Assembly (NCBI GenBank): GCA_021829645.1
Contig: JAKBPI010000006.1
Coordinates: forward strand, 1 to 64,000
Direction of reading: 5' to 3'
Length of the DNA: 64,000 bases
From: Actinomycetes bacterium
Lineage (GTDB): Bacteria > Actinomycetota > Acidimicrobiia > Acidimicrobiales > Bog-793
Part shown: positions 27,503 to 37,849 of the stretch, one piece after another
Position numbering within the stretch: position 1 is the first letter of the stretch
Layout of the letters: every line of letters starts with the position of its first letter
Position numbers and translations under genes: made by a program
Notes under the pieces: model-generated
Database searches by the model: none
What the model saw: the letters and a program-made list of their open reading frames with translations, nothing else
What the model was told of the DNA's origin: nothing

Positions 27503-29596
27503 ATGACTAAAAAGAATTCAAATGACAATTTAGAATCAGGACTTTCAACAGTTGTGCGCAATCTACAGGCTAATGCTGAGGTTAGGGTCGGTCAGCTTGA
27601 AATGCTGCACCAAGTAGACGCTACGATTAAAAATGGTAACTGTTCGGTTATCAAAGCAGGTACCGGTACGGGTAAGTCTTTTGCTTATTTGATCCCATCT
27701 ATTTTGTCAGGGAGAAAAGTGGTTATCGCTACCGCAACTAAAACTTTACAGGATCAGCTTGCTAATAATGATTTACCATTGATTTTAAAATCTTTTATGC
27801 TTGAGATACCGTATGCCGTGCTGAAAGGACGGTCAAATTATTTATGCAGAAAATCTTTTGAAGAGCAAGTTTTGCCTTCCGGATCAAGCGGGAAACTATT
27901 TTCTTATACGCCAAGTAATTATTTTTCTATATATAATAAGATATCTGAATGGTTGACATTCACAGAAGCAGGCGACTTAGCTGAACTTGACATAGAGATA
28001 ACTACTGATCTCGCAAAACGGATTTCTGTTACAGCAGATGAGTGCATAGGGGCTCGACGCTGTCCAAAGGGAGATATATGTTTTGCAGAAAAAGCAAGAA
28101 AAAAAGCTGAAAATGCTCAAATTATTATTTCTAATTTACACTTGCTTTGCTTAGATATTGCCCATGGAAAAGTATTACCTGATTATGAAGTCCTCGTGGT
28201 AGATGAAGTTCATGAATTGGAAGACATTATGACTACGACACTGGGTTTTACGATAACCTCAAGGCGTTTTAGAAACGCTATTTCTGAGCTGCATACTGCT
28301 TCTGATGAGATTAGGGATTTATTTGATTACGACCATAACTTACCAGCTAATCCTTTACCTGAAGATAGAGATCCATCTGCATATTTAAAAGTAATTTTGC
28401 CTATGCTATCAGAAGAGCTTCCAGAGCTTGTGTCTACTTTTGATGCCTACTTAAAGCTTTTTATAGGCAGCAGAATACTACATGAGAATGTAACAGAAAA
28501 CGAAGTTAACTTTATTGCCCATTTAGAGACTATGGCAGAAAGATTTAAATTTCTGTTGAATTTTTTTATGCAGTACATTAACGGTTTTTTCTCCTCATCT
28601 GCTGCATCTGACGATGATTTAGAAGAGACACCTTCTTTAGCTGCAATGCATAATACGGATACATACGGCTCAGAAAGTCCTAAATTACCTGATAAAGCAG
28701 TTCGTGCTACTCAAATAGTTACTAAACTGTTGGCTGACATAAAGCATATCCTTACTCAAGATGATAACTTTGTGATTTATGTAGAATCAGAAGCCGGTTT
28801 TTTGAAATTGGAAGGCATGCCATTAGATCTGTCTCGTTTCTTACCGGAAGACACTTTTATATGTAGACCTACGATAATGACCAGCGCAACCGTGGATGTC
28901 GGCTTTACTTCGCGCCTTGGTATGCCCCAAGACAAAGTTACTTCCGTTGAAGTGCAAAGCCCGTTTGATTATAAGTCCAATTCACTTCTCTACATTCCTT
29001 CACATCTGCCTGATCCGCGTAAAAAAGATCTGAATGAACTAAAGTACATGGAAATCGCGAAACTTCTAAAGGCATTCCAAGGGAAAGCTCTGGTTTTATT
29101 TACCAGTAAATCAGCTATGGAAGAGGCTTATGCGTTTTGTCTTCCGGAAGTCTCTACAGACCTCATAGTGCAAGGCAGCTATTCCAGGACATTTCTTATT
29201 GATAAATTTCGGGAAGAAAGGGATACCAGTCTTTTTGCCACTATGAGTTTTTGGCAAGGCGTTGACGTTCCGGGAGAATCTCTTTCACTGGTTATTATTG
29301 ACAAAATTCCTTTTCCGCGACCAGATGACCCATTGCTTATGGCAAGACGACAATTAGCCGGTGATGCCGGGTTCATGGTTGTCGATTTACCAAAAGCAGC
29401 TAATCTCTTAGCTCAAGGTGTGGGGAGGTTGATAAGACGGTCTACCGATAGGGGTTTGATTGCGATATTAGATCCGAGGCTCAACACAGCAAAGTATAAA
29501 ACTTATCTAACCAACTCTTTGCCGGCCATGCCGATTACCACTGATTATGAGAATGTTTTAAGCTATCTTGCGACACTTTCTTTAAATGATAACTGA
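27503..29596 (+). CDS. dinG: DinG/YoaA-family Fe-S DNA helicase
   Basis: 697 residues of the XPD-like superfamily 2. Motifs: KAGTGTGKSFAYL (Walker A, about 51-63), ATATKTLQDQ, four Cys of the Fe-S domain (one in YLCRKS and three in CIGARRCPKGDIC), DEVHEL as the DEAH-type box, and the C-terminal FWQGVDVPG and GVGRLIRR motifs. It should unwind 5'-3' on forked, R-loop or quadruplex substrates. It lacks an exonuclease domain, so it is closer to YoaA-type actinobacterial DinG than to the Firmicute form. Last gene of the addB-addA-dinG run; 24 bases separate it from addA. Confidence 0.92.
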   Translation: MTKKNSNDNLESGLSTVVRNLQANAEVRVGQLEMLHQVDATIKNGNCSVIKAGTGTGKSFAYLIPSILSGRKVVIATATKTLQDQLANNDLPLILKSFMLEIPYAVLKGRSNYLCRKSFEEQVLPSGSSGKLFSYTPSNYFSIYNKISEWLTFTEAGDLAELDIEITTDLAKRISVTADECIGARRCPKGDICFAEKARKKAENAQIIISNLHLLCLDIAHGKVLPDYEVLVVDEVHELEDIMTTTLGFTITSRRFRNAISELHTASDEIRDLFDYDHNLPANPLPEDRDPSAYLKVILPMLSEELPELVSTFDAYLKLFIGSRILHENVTENEVNFIAHLETMAERFKFLLNFFMQYINGFFSSSAASDDDLEETPSLAAMHNTDTYGSESPKLPDKAVRATQIVTKLLADIKHILTQDDNFVIYVESEAGFLKLEGMPLDLSRFLPEDTFICRPTIMTSATVDVGFTSRLGMPQDKVTSVEVQSPFDYKSNSLLYIPSHLPDPRKKDLNELKYMEIAKLLKAFQGKALVLFTSKSAMEEAYAFCLPEVSTDLIVQGSYSRTFLIDKFREERDTSLFATMSFWQGVDVPGESLSLVIIDKIPFPRPDDPLLMARRQLAGDAGFMVVDLPKAANLLAQGVGRLIRRSTDRGLIAILDPRLNTAKYKTYLTNSLPAMPITTDYENVLSYLATLSLNDN

Positions 29597-29704
29597 CTAT
29601 ACCTATACTGATCATAAGGCTAATATACTTTTTGTATACACTATGGTATCGGATTTATGTGGGGGAACGCTATCTCCACAAATAATAGTCAGGAGCAATG
29701 CCCC

Positions 29705-30739
29705 ATGCAGTTTAAAGTGAATAAATTAATTCTGGCTTCTGCTTTAGGTGTAGCGTCAGGCATGATAGTCCTATCGCCGTTCAATGCAGCAGCTTCCACT
29801 CATGCCGGTGTCTTGAACAGCAGTTCTCATGATATGGGTAGTCACTCTCTCCGGGTTGGGCATGCGACAAAGAAAGCCGCACCGATATTTTCTGCTGCCC
29901 GGTTAGCGGGTTTGGCAAACTACAGTTTTACCTCTGTTACGTATGAGCGAGGGAAACGGTCTATTTTAAGCGGCAGGGTGTACTCTCAGAGCAATTTTGA
30001 GATAACGCAGCCAGGGGAAAGTATTTTTTACGTTGGCGGTAAAGGATATAAAGTTACCGGCGGAAAACCACAAAGTTTTAACATTAAATCCCCCTTTTTG
30101 TATATCAGTCAGACAGATCAGTATGCTTGGGCAAAAGTTTTACTGAGTAAAGTTGACACCAAAGGCACCTCGGTTAAAGAGACCGGAACCTGTCTGGCTG
30201 ACGGTTTGAAGGGTAATAAATATACCATAGTACAAAAAGCCGTATCGGCATCACCTACAGCCTGCATTGACGCAAAAAGCGGTGTTTTACTTTGGTATAA
30301 CTCAAACATCCATACGCCGAGAAAACAGGCATTTGTTGACTTTAGTTTTACGGTAACGTCCGTGGGTAATGTAAAGCCTATTTCCCTGCCGATCATTCAT
30401 ACCGCAAAAGCAACCACCACGACACTACCCAAGATTCTTCATTACATACCTTCGTCATTTCCCGCTTCGCTCCCTAAGCCTCCCGGTAATTTATCTGGGG
30501 CCTATACAAAGGGAACTCCCAACTACATCTGGATCATAATCACGGCTCCACAAAACACAGCAGATGTAACACGCTATATTACTTCGCTGGAGCATTTGGG
30601 GTTTAAGCCTTATGGTGAGCATTATACAAATTACACAACTACACTCAGAAACGCAAAATACCAAATAACCGTTTCCTATGAGACGCTGGGGCCATCCGTA
30701 GTGGAAATGACCACTTCGCTTGCTCTTCTAAAGGGGTAG
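29705..30739 (+). CDS. Secreted protein with two unknown domains
   Basis: 344 residues from ATG 29705, chosen over an in-frame ATG at 29657 because AGGAG lies 9 bases before it. A Sec signal peptide covers about residues 1-30 (basic N-terminus, hydrophobic core, NAAAS cleavage region) with no lipobox. The middle part (about 70-235) is beta-rich, has two Cys that may pair (ETGTC and TACID), and vaguely recalls LolA/LppX-like folds. A Thr-rich linker leads to a C-terminal module of about 90 residues opening with a Pro-rich FPASLPKPPG turn. No function is recognised. It follows dinG by about 110 bases but probably has its own promoter. Confidence 0.7.
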   Translation: MQFKVNKLILASALGVASGMIVLSPFNAAASTHAGVLNSSSHDMGSHSLRVGHATKKAAPIFSAARLAGLANYSFTSVTYERGKRSILSGRVYSQSNFEITQPGESIFYVGGKGYKVTGGKPQSFNIKSPFLYISQTDQYAWAKVLLSKVDTKGTSVKETGTCLADGLKGNKYTIVQKAVSASPTACIDAKSGVLLWYNSNIHTPRKQAFVDFSFTVTSVGNVKPISLPIIHTAKATTTTLPKILHYIPSSFPASLPKPPGNLSGAYTKGTPNYIWIIITAPQNTADVTRYITSLEHLGFKPYGEHYTNYTTTLRNAKYQITVSYETLGPSVVEMTTSLALLKG

Positions 30740-30771
30740 TCAACATTGATCGAATATGACTTGGATTGAGC

Positions 30772-32421
30772 CTATTCGTTGAGTATATAGTTAGCCGCCT
30801 GTTCGGAAATCATAACCGTAGCTGCATTCGTATGTCCTCTTACAAGAGATGGCATGGCGGAAGCATCGGCTACCCGCAGTGCTTTAACTCCTCTTACTTT
30901 CAAATCAGGGGTAAGGCAAGACAGGTCGTCTTTACCCATGCGACATGTGCCTGCCGGATGATATAGGGTTTGTGAAAAATTTTCTATAGCATCGTTGACG
31001 ATTTCTTCCTTGGCTTCTTGTCTGTAGATACCTTTGTCGGGGGCGATGAGTTTGCCAACCGTTGACTTTAGGGGTTCAATTTCTAAAATATCCAGCAAGC
31101 AACCAAGTCCTTTTTGCAAACGTGCTCTGTCTTCTGCGTCGTCGTCTGATAAATAGTTTGGGTCTATGATTTGTGGATCGTGATAGTCCGGAGATGTAAG
31201 TTTGACGCTTCCTCTGCTTTTGGGGCAGAGCAAAACAGTGGCGAGTGTGGCAGCGTCCAGATCCGGGATACCTTTCCCTTCTCCCAAGAAGGCTACCGGC
31301 AAAAACATCATTTCCATATCCGGTGTTTCCAAATCCGCATCTGATTTATAAAATGCATATGCTTCACAGATTGGCGAAGTGAGCATTCCTTTTCTCTGCA
31401 GCAAGTATTTGAGAAATTGTTTGGGTGTATTTGCCCGTGCCAAACTCTGAAAACCTTGTGTTTCAACGGCGATACCCGTCGTGATATGATCTTGGAGATT
31501 TGCTCCGATTTCCTTGTTGTCGTGCACTACGTCGATTCCCAGTTCCGCAAGGTCATCACCGTTACCTATACCTGAACGCATGAGAATGGCCGGCGTACTC
31601 AGAGCTCCTCCTGAAAGGATAATTTCATAGCGAGCGGAAGCTTTGAGGAGTCTCGATCTGCCAATCGAATAGATCACTTCTGTGGCTCTTTTGTTTTCAA
31701 ATAGAATCTTATCGCAGACAGCTCCGGTTCGGACAACTAAATTAGGGCGGTTCATCGCTTTTTTAAGATAGGCATCAGCTACCGATACACGACGTCCTTT
31801 TCTCTGCGTCACGAGCGAGAGATTCCCGCCGTTGGCGTCTGTTCTATGCCTGTTTGGGTCTTGCTCGAGGGGGGAGTTTTTGATTGTCTCTAAGAATTTG
31901 AAAGTGATATCTCTGGGGTCGCGCTGTGCCGAAATATTAATCAAACCATCTGTTCCATAGGCCCCGGCGTTGTTTTCTTCGCCTGCTACAAGTTTTTCCG
32001 TTTTATGGAAAAACTTGTAGACGTTTTCGGGTCCCCAATCACTACCGACTTTTTCTTCCCATTCTCTAAAGTCGGCTTCCATGCCGCGAATCCAGCACAT
32101 TGCATTGATCGAAGAGCTGCCTCCCAAAACTTTCCCTTGAGGAAATAAAACACTCCTGTTTCCTAAGTTAGTCTGAGAGACGGTTTTGAGATTCCAATCT
32201 AGGTTTGATTCAAAAAATTTTGGGAAAGCGGCTGGTATATGTAACAGTGGATGGGTGTCACTGGGTCCTGCTTCAAGGAGCAGTACTCTATGTCGCGGAT
32301 TTGCACTCAGCCTGTTAGCTAAGACGCAACCGGCTGAGCCGGCACCTATAACGATAAAGTCAAATTTTTCTGTCGTCGAGGTCGTTGTATCCAGGTTTTT
32401 GTTTTCATCCTCAAAAGTCAT
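30772..32421 (-). CDS. GMC-family FAD oxidoreductase (choline-dehydrogenase-like)
   Basis: 549 residues from ATG 32421; a TTG three codons earlier is possible. The dinucleotide-binding IGAGSAGCVLANRLS lies at the N-terminus. GMC signature 1 (GKVLGGSSSINAM) and signature 2 (LSGGALSTPAILMRSGIG) are clear, and the C-terminal active-site region has YHPAGTCRMG with the catalytic His and a later GHTNAA. It oxidises an alcohol with FAD as cofactor. Choline, glucose-type or aliphatic alcohol substrates are all possible. No betaine genes are near. No Shine-Dalgarno sequence precedes it, but TGTAAT lies 8 bases before the ATG. Confidence 0.9.
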   Translation of the reverse strand: MTFEDENKNLDTTTSTTEKFDFIVIGAGSAGCVLANRLSANPRHRVLLLEAGPSDTHPLLHIPAAFPKFFESNLDWNLKTVSQTNLGNRSVLFPQGKVLGGSSSINAMCWIRGMEADFREWEEKVGSDWGPENVYKFFHKTEKLVAGEENNAGAYGTDGLINISAQRDPRDITFKFLETIKNSPLEQDPNRHRTDANGGNLSLVTQRKGRRVSVADAYLKKAMNRPNLVVRTGAVCDKILFENKRATEVIYSIGRSRLLKASARYEIILSGGALSTPAILMRSGIGNGDDLAELGIDVVHDNKEIGANLQDHITTGIAVETQGFQSLARANTPKQFLKYLLQRKGMLTSPICEAYAFYKSDADLETPDMEMMFLPVAFLGEGKGIPDLDAATLATVLLCPKSRGSVKLTSPDYHDPQIIDPNYLSDDDAEDRARLQKGLGCLLDILEIEPLKSTVGKLIAPDKGIYRQEAKEEIVNDAIENFSQTLYHPAGTCRMGKDDLSCLTPDLKVRGVKALRVADASAMPSLVRGHTNAATVMISEQAANYILNE

Positions 32422-32724
32422 AGTCAACAATTACACGAAAAAGGTGTTGGTGTCAGCCAATGCGATAAATCTTACTACTATTTTTCAGAAAAGCACCATG
32501 ATGATAGTGCTGCCGGTTGTAGACGGATTGGAGTTCCGGCACTGATTTAGTCTCTTAGACATTATAAAACCATAAAATGCCAGTCAATAAATATGTTCTT
32601 ACTCAAACCATAGAGCCAGTAAGCCGTATGGAGACGTCGGATCGCGTGTAACAGGATAGTTATAAAGCATACTTATTATAAAAGTGATCGATTAACGACT
32701 GATTCTTGGCATAGAATCGAAGAT
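32422..32724. other. Divergent non-coding region between GMC oxidoreductase and foldase genes
   Basis: 303 bases with no convincing gene. It must hold both divergent promoters. A TAGAAT box at 32712-32717 ends 7 bases before the rightward GTG, which fits a leaderless transcript. No strong dyad or T-run is seen. Confidence 0.4.
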
Positions 32725-33738
32725 GTGAAAAAAATCATTTTTCCATTGGCAATTTTGTTATTGGCTGGGTTTTTGGGTGCCTCGTGTAACGCCGACCCTT
32801 CTCCCTATGCCGCAAGAGTTAATGGTACCGTCATTTCAACGTCAACCCTTTCATCGGCTATCCAAGACGCTATTGGAAATAAGTCGTATACCTGTCTAAT
32901 AGGTAATCGTAATATTGAAGGGGCAGGGGGATCTGGAACCTACAACACCTCTTTTGTCGGCAACATCCTGGATGTGCTTATCGAGAATCAGATATTCAGT
33001 CAGGCAGTCAAAAAAATGAAGTTAAGTGAGTCAACTCTGACCTCTGAAGTAGCAGGCGGATTACTTGCCAATGCCTTTTCTTCTAATAGTACGGCATGTC
33101 CTACACCCGGGGCGGCCGTGCTGGCTGCGTTTGGACCAACGTTTCGTCAAGCTTTACTGGGTATTTATCAAGCCGAAGCTGCTATAGGATTGAAGTTAGC
33201 CAATCTTTCTACAGTAAATAATGGCATAATGAAATACGCTGCAGCGCATCGGAACTTGACCGATCTCTCTTGCGTGTCAGTAATTGAGACACCCACGGCA
33301 CAATCTATGCAAACAGTAAGAAAGCAAATCATCAAAGGTGATCCGTTTGCCACAGCGGCGTCTACGTATTCCGAGAGTCCGACAGGTTCTCAAGGAGGAG
33401 CTTTGGGTTGTTTTGCAACCTCAACTCTTCCTGCCAATTTGGCAAAACCTTTACAGAATTTAAAAGTTGGCAAATTGAGTTCAATCGTGAAAGATAACGG
33501 TCAATATCTGCTGTTCACCATTACTTCAAAGGAATTTCCCACCGAGGTTGATGTCGCTACGCAAATTGTACAAGACAGATCAACCGGGGCCCAATCTATT
33601 CTCAATAATTATCTAAGCAAAGCCCAGGTAGATTTACCTTCCGGCACTTGGGAGAAGCACGGGGGTCATTTTTCCGTGGCAGCACCTCCGGGTCCCGCTC
33701 AATCTTTGGTTCCCAACCCGGCAAGTGTTACTCCGTGA
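32725..33738 (+). CDS. PpiC/SurA-type peptidyl-prolyl isomerase, probable lipoprotein
   Basis: 337 residues from GTG 32725. A signal sequence of about 20 residues ends in a Cys (GASC), similar to a lipobox though position -3 is Gly. A SurA-like N-terminal helical part with VNGTVIS follows, then a parvulin rotamase domain (about 190-275) with the typical pattern of F, YSE, SQGGALGC and LSSIVKDNGQYLLF. It should fold secreted proteins outside the membrane. The C-terminus is Pro-rich. No ribosome binding site; a TAGAAT -10 box just upstream suggests a leaderless mRNA. Directly followed by the MazG gene, as in many actinobacteria. Confidence 0.82.
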   Translation: MKKIIFPLAILLLAGFLGASCNADPSPYAARVNGTVISTSTLSSAIQDAIGNKSYTCLIGNRNIEGAGGSGTYNTSFVGNILDVLIENQIFSQAVKKMKLSESTLTSEVAGGLLANAFSSNSTACPTPGAAVLAAFGPTFRQALLGIYQAEAAIGLKLANLSTVNNGIMKYAAAHRNLTDLSCVSVIETPTAQSMQTVRKQIIKGDPFATAASTYSESPTGSQGGALGCFATSTLPANLAKPLQNLKVGKLSSIVKDNGQYLLFTITSKEFPTEVDVATQIVQDRSTGAQSILNNYLSKAQVDLPSGTWEKHGGHFSVAAPPGPAQSLVPNPASVTP

Positions 33739-33766
33739 TCAAAGGTTGCCGCTGTAGCCATTACTT

Positions 33767-35344
33767 GTGTCTGTAACCCGTTTGGAAAATATGTCTAGTC
33801 ATGCTGCTGAAGTTATCATAGTCGGTATGGGACCTGCCGGTCCTGACTTGATGACCGCACAAGCTCTTGGTTACCTTAATGGCGAAGATGTCAAATTGTT
33901 AAGAACACAAAGGCATTCGGCTGCTTTGCCTTGGATGGAGGCGGGGTCAGTGTCCCTTGACCATATGTACTCTCAAGCTGCCAGTTTTGACGAGTTATAT
34001 AAGCGGATAGCGGATCATGTCATAACCGAAGCAAACCGTTATGGACGTGTTGTGTATGCAGTACCGGGTTCTCCGCTTATTTTGGAACGCAGCGTTGAAC
34101 TGATTCTTGCCGACAAAGATACAGTAAGTCATGTGGTTAGCGGACTCTCATTTTTGGATCTCGCCTATGAGAGGTTGAAAATAGATCCGATTCAGAGTCA
34201 TCTCTCCCTGGTGGAAGCCGAATATTTTATGACTAAGCACCCTTTGGGCTTATCTCCTACTTTAATCGGTCAATGTTGGAATCAAGAGATGCTTTCTGAG
34301 ATAAAGCTCTCTCTCTTGGAACGGGATGACCCCGAGGGAACGCTGGCTGCCGGCACGGCGGTTATTTTGCACCACTTGGGTCACGACGATGAGCAAGTTG
34401 TCTATACCAAAGTTGAAGATTTAGACAGAACGCTCGATGTCGACCACTTGAGTTGTGTCTACCTGCCTTTTACAGGCTTTTCATCTTATCCTGATGAGCT
34501 GCTCTACTTAACAGAATTTTTACGTGTCCGCTGTCCTTGGGATAGAGAGCAGACTCACTGGTCTTTGTCGCGGCAGGTACTTGAAGAAACCTATGAGGTT
34601 TTAGAAGCTATAAGCGAATTGGAAGAAAAGTACGGTTTGGATAACACGGATACTTTTCAAGAGCGGCAAGTGGACGACAATACCGCCGCTATACAAGCGG
34701 AGCTTGTTGAAGTTAACGGAGACTTGGCTGATTCAGCTGAGCATCTGTGTGAGGAGCTGGGGGATCTATTAGTACAAGTTTTTTTCCACGCCACCATTGC
34801 CAACGAAGAAAATCTTTTCAACATAAGTGATATCGTTACCGTTACCTGTAAAAAACTGATACGAAGACATCCGCATATATTCAAAGGAGATGATCTTGAA
34901 CTCACACCCTTCCTCTCGCATATTCTTGGCGTAGTAAGGGACGAAAAAGTACAGGATAAGTCGAATCCGGCTTTCAAAAACCCTGATTCTCCTCAGCAGA
35001 TGGAGAGCAATTGGGAACGGATAAAAAAGACAGAAAAGCAGCGTGAAAGCATCTTTGACGGCATTCCCGCTGCTCTGCCCGCTCTATTGTATGTAACAAA
35101 ATTGGAACGAAAGATGCGTAGTATAGATGCGGCGTTTGTTTTGAATCAGGAAAATGAAGAAAAAATTAAAAACTTATTTTTTGAATTTCTGAGTGGAAAC
35201 ACTCAAAGACTTGGAGACCTAATGCTTGAGATGGTGCGTTATGCCGCATCTATGGGTTTGGACGCGGAAGAATTGATGCGCCGCTCCGCTGCGGATTTTA
35301 CAAAATACGCAAAAAATATTGAAAAGAAAGTCGGGAATAGTTAG
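33767..35344 (+). CDS. mazG: Tetrapyrrole-methylase-fold / MazG nucleotide pyrophosphohydrolase fusion
   Basis: 525 residues. The first about 230 form a SAM-dependent tetrapyrrole (corrin/porphyrin) methylase-like fold, opening with IIVGMGPAGPDL. The rest is MazG: CPWDREQTH, EETYEVLEAI and EELGDLLVQVFFHA carry the Glu/Asp metal ligands, with a second, weaker MazG half. This is the layout of Bacillus YabN. MazG hydrolyses noncanonical or alarmone-related NTPs to monophosphates. The start is GTG 33767; an in-frame ATG at 33791 (before SSHAAEV) is an alternative. It lies between the foldase and enolase genes, a common actinobacterial order. Confidence 0.9.
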   Translation: MSVTRLENMSSHAAEVIIVGMGPAGPDLMTAQALGYLNGEDVKLLRTQRHSAALPWMEAGSVSLDHMYSQAASFDELYKRIADHVITEANRYGRVVYAVPGSPLILERSVELILADKDTVSHVVSGLSFLDLAYERLKIDPIQSHLSLVEAEYFMTKHPLGLSPTLIGQCWNQEMLSEIKLSLLERDDPEGTLAAGTAVILHHLGHDDEQVVYTKVEDLDRTLDVDHLSCVYLPFTGFSSYPDELLYLTEFLRVRCPWDREQTHWSLSRQVLEETYEVLEAISELEEKYGLDNTDTFQERQVDDNTAAIQAELVEVNGDLADSAEHLCEELGDLLVQVFFHATIANEENLFNISDIVTVTCKKLIRRHPHIFKGDDLELTPFLSHILGVVRDEKVQDKSNPAFKNPDSPQQMESNWERIKKTEKQRESIFDGIPAALPALLYVTKLERKMRSIDAAFVLNQENEEKIKNLFFEFLSGNTQRLGDLMLEMVRYAASMGLDAEELMRRSAADFTKYAKNIEKKVGNS

Positions 35345-35495
35345 CTTCTGGCTTAGCATGAAAAGATAGTATTTATGGTGTAATACGGTTATTTTGACTA
35401 TTCAGGTCAAATGCACTACGTATACCATGTATTTCACGACAGCATATTGTCGAAATAGTAGCTTTAACAAAAGTTTTGCTATATTTTTTATATAA

Positions 35496-36785
<1,290 letters not shown>

Positions 36786-36842
36786 AGTGAAAAGAAGGGT
36801 AGGTCTAAACTGAACAGACTCTTTTTAGCCAGAATTACACTG

Positions 36843-37274
36843 GTGGCAGCCGTCGTTTTGTCTGCCCTACTTTTGTTGACACAAATTCATACCTCAGAGC
36901 TTTCCAAGGAGAGTGCAGATCTTAACTCTGCCAACTCAGAATTGACATATGTCAATGCTCAGAATAGGCAATTGTCGGCGGAAGTAGGCCTATTGCGCCA
37001 AATGCCCTACGTCGAGCATCTAGCCAGGATCGAATATGGGCTGATCAGTAAAGGTCAAAAAGAGTATTCTATTATTTTTCCGGGTAATACAGAATCCACT
37101 GCCGGTATCACCCGACCTAAAATATCTTCGGGACAATTGGTGGAAGGTGACTCATCTGCCCTGGTAGGATCGCCATTCTTGCCAAATCAAACCGTGGGAA
37201 GCGGTAAATCAAAATCAAAGAGTGTGTTGCAAAGAATGTTAGGCGAAGTTGAATTTTGGAAGTGGGCTTTTTGA
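36843..37274 (+). CDS. FtsB/DivIC-type septum formation initiator
   Basis: 143 residues from GTG 36843. A single membrane helix at the N-terminus is followed by a coiled coil (about 18-55) and the family's short conserved tail (PYVEHLARIEYGLISKGQ, where the consensus is A-R-x-x-Y-x-x-x-x-x-G-E). It should bridge early and late cell-division proteins. The frame stays open upstream to 36786; a CTG at 36810 would add an LNRLFLARITL stretch and lies close to AAGGG and AGGTC, so the true start may be that non-standard codon. The C-terminus is Ser/Thr/Gly-rich. It follows enolase by 57 bases. Confidence 0.78.
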   Translation: MAAVVLSALLLLTQIHTSELSKESADLNSANSELTYVNAQNRQLSAEVGLLRQMPYVEHLARIEYGLISKGQKEYSIIFPGNTESTAGITRPKISSGQLVEGDSSALVGSPFLPNQTVGSGKSKSKSVLQRMLGEVEFWKWAF

Positions 37275-37334
37275 TCCACACTGGTTTGTAGAAAAAGTAG
37301 TGCCAAACTTTACTGTACGAAAGTAGGATTTGTT

Positions 37335-37766
37335 ATGGACGACAATTCGTTTTCTGCCTCGGAAAGCCAACCGAATGGATTTGATATGCTGGCAGCAGCG
37401 ATCAGGTACGATTCCGCCGATATTCGTGCTTATGGGAGTGTGCTAGTAAAAACCATAACTGATTTGTTTCCGGGGTCCATGCTTGAGGTAGAAAGCAACC
37501 AATCGTTCAAAGATAAGCTGAAAGGTTTGCCCGGGGTTGTGAAGTCTGTCAAAATCCGTTTTGACGACTCCATTTTGTCTTTGGATATTGAGAATTCCGG
37601 TCCAAGACCTTATGTAATCAAAGAGGTCGGAAAAGTTGTTATAAGTAAAAAAGAAGTTCCTATGGCTGAATGGATGGATAATCTGCGTTCTGCTTTGGAT
37701 ATAGCGGCAAAGAGAAATGCCGAAAATGCCGATGCTCTCAGAAGACTTATTGACGGGAATCCCTGA
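37335..37766 (+). CDS. Conserved-looking hypothetical protein
   Basis: 143 residues, soluble, mixed alpha/beta, with no recognised domain and no signal peptide. GTAGGAT precedes ATG 37335. It sits in the eno-ftsB-(here)-DUF501/ppx stretch, 60 bases after the FtsB-like gene. The C-terminal helix is rich in Ala, Asn and Asp. Function unknown. Confidence 0.65.
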   Translation: MDDNSFSASESQPNGFDMLAAAIRYDSADIRAYGSVLVKTITDLFPGSMLEVESNQSFKDKLKGLPGVVKSVKIRFDDSILSLDIENSGPRPYVIKEVGKVVISKKEVPMAEWMDNLRSALDIAAKRNAENADALRRLIDGNP

Positions 37767-37849
37767 TTCTATCGTTTACCTGGAATATGCGATAAAAGTT
37801 CTCATCCTCGCTTATAGACGATTAGGTGAGGCCGGATATCGAAAGTGTT

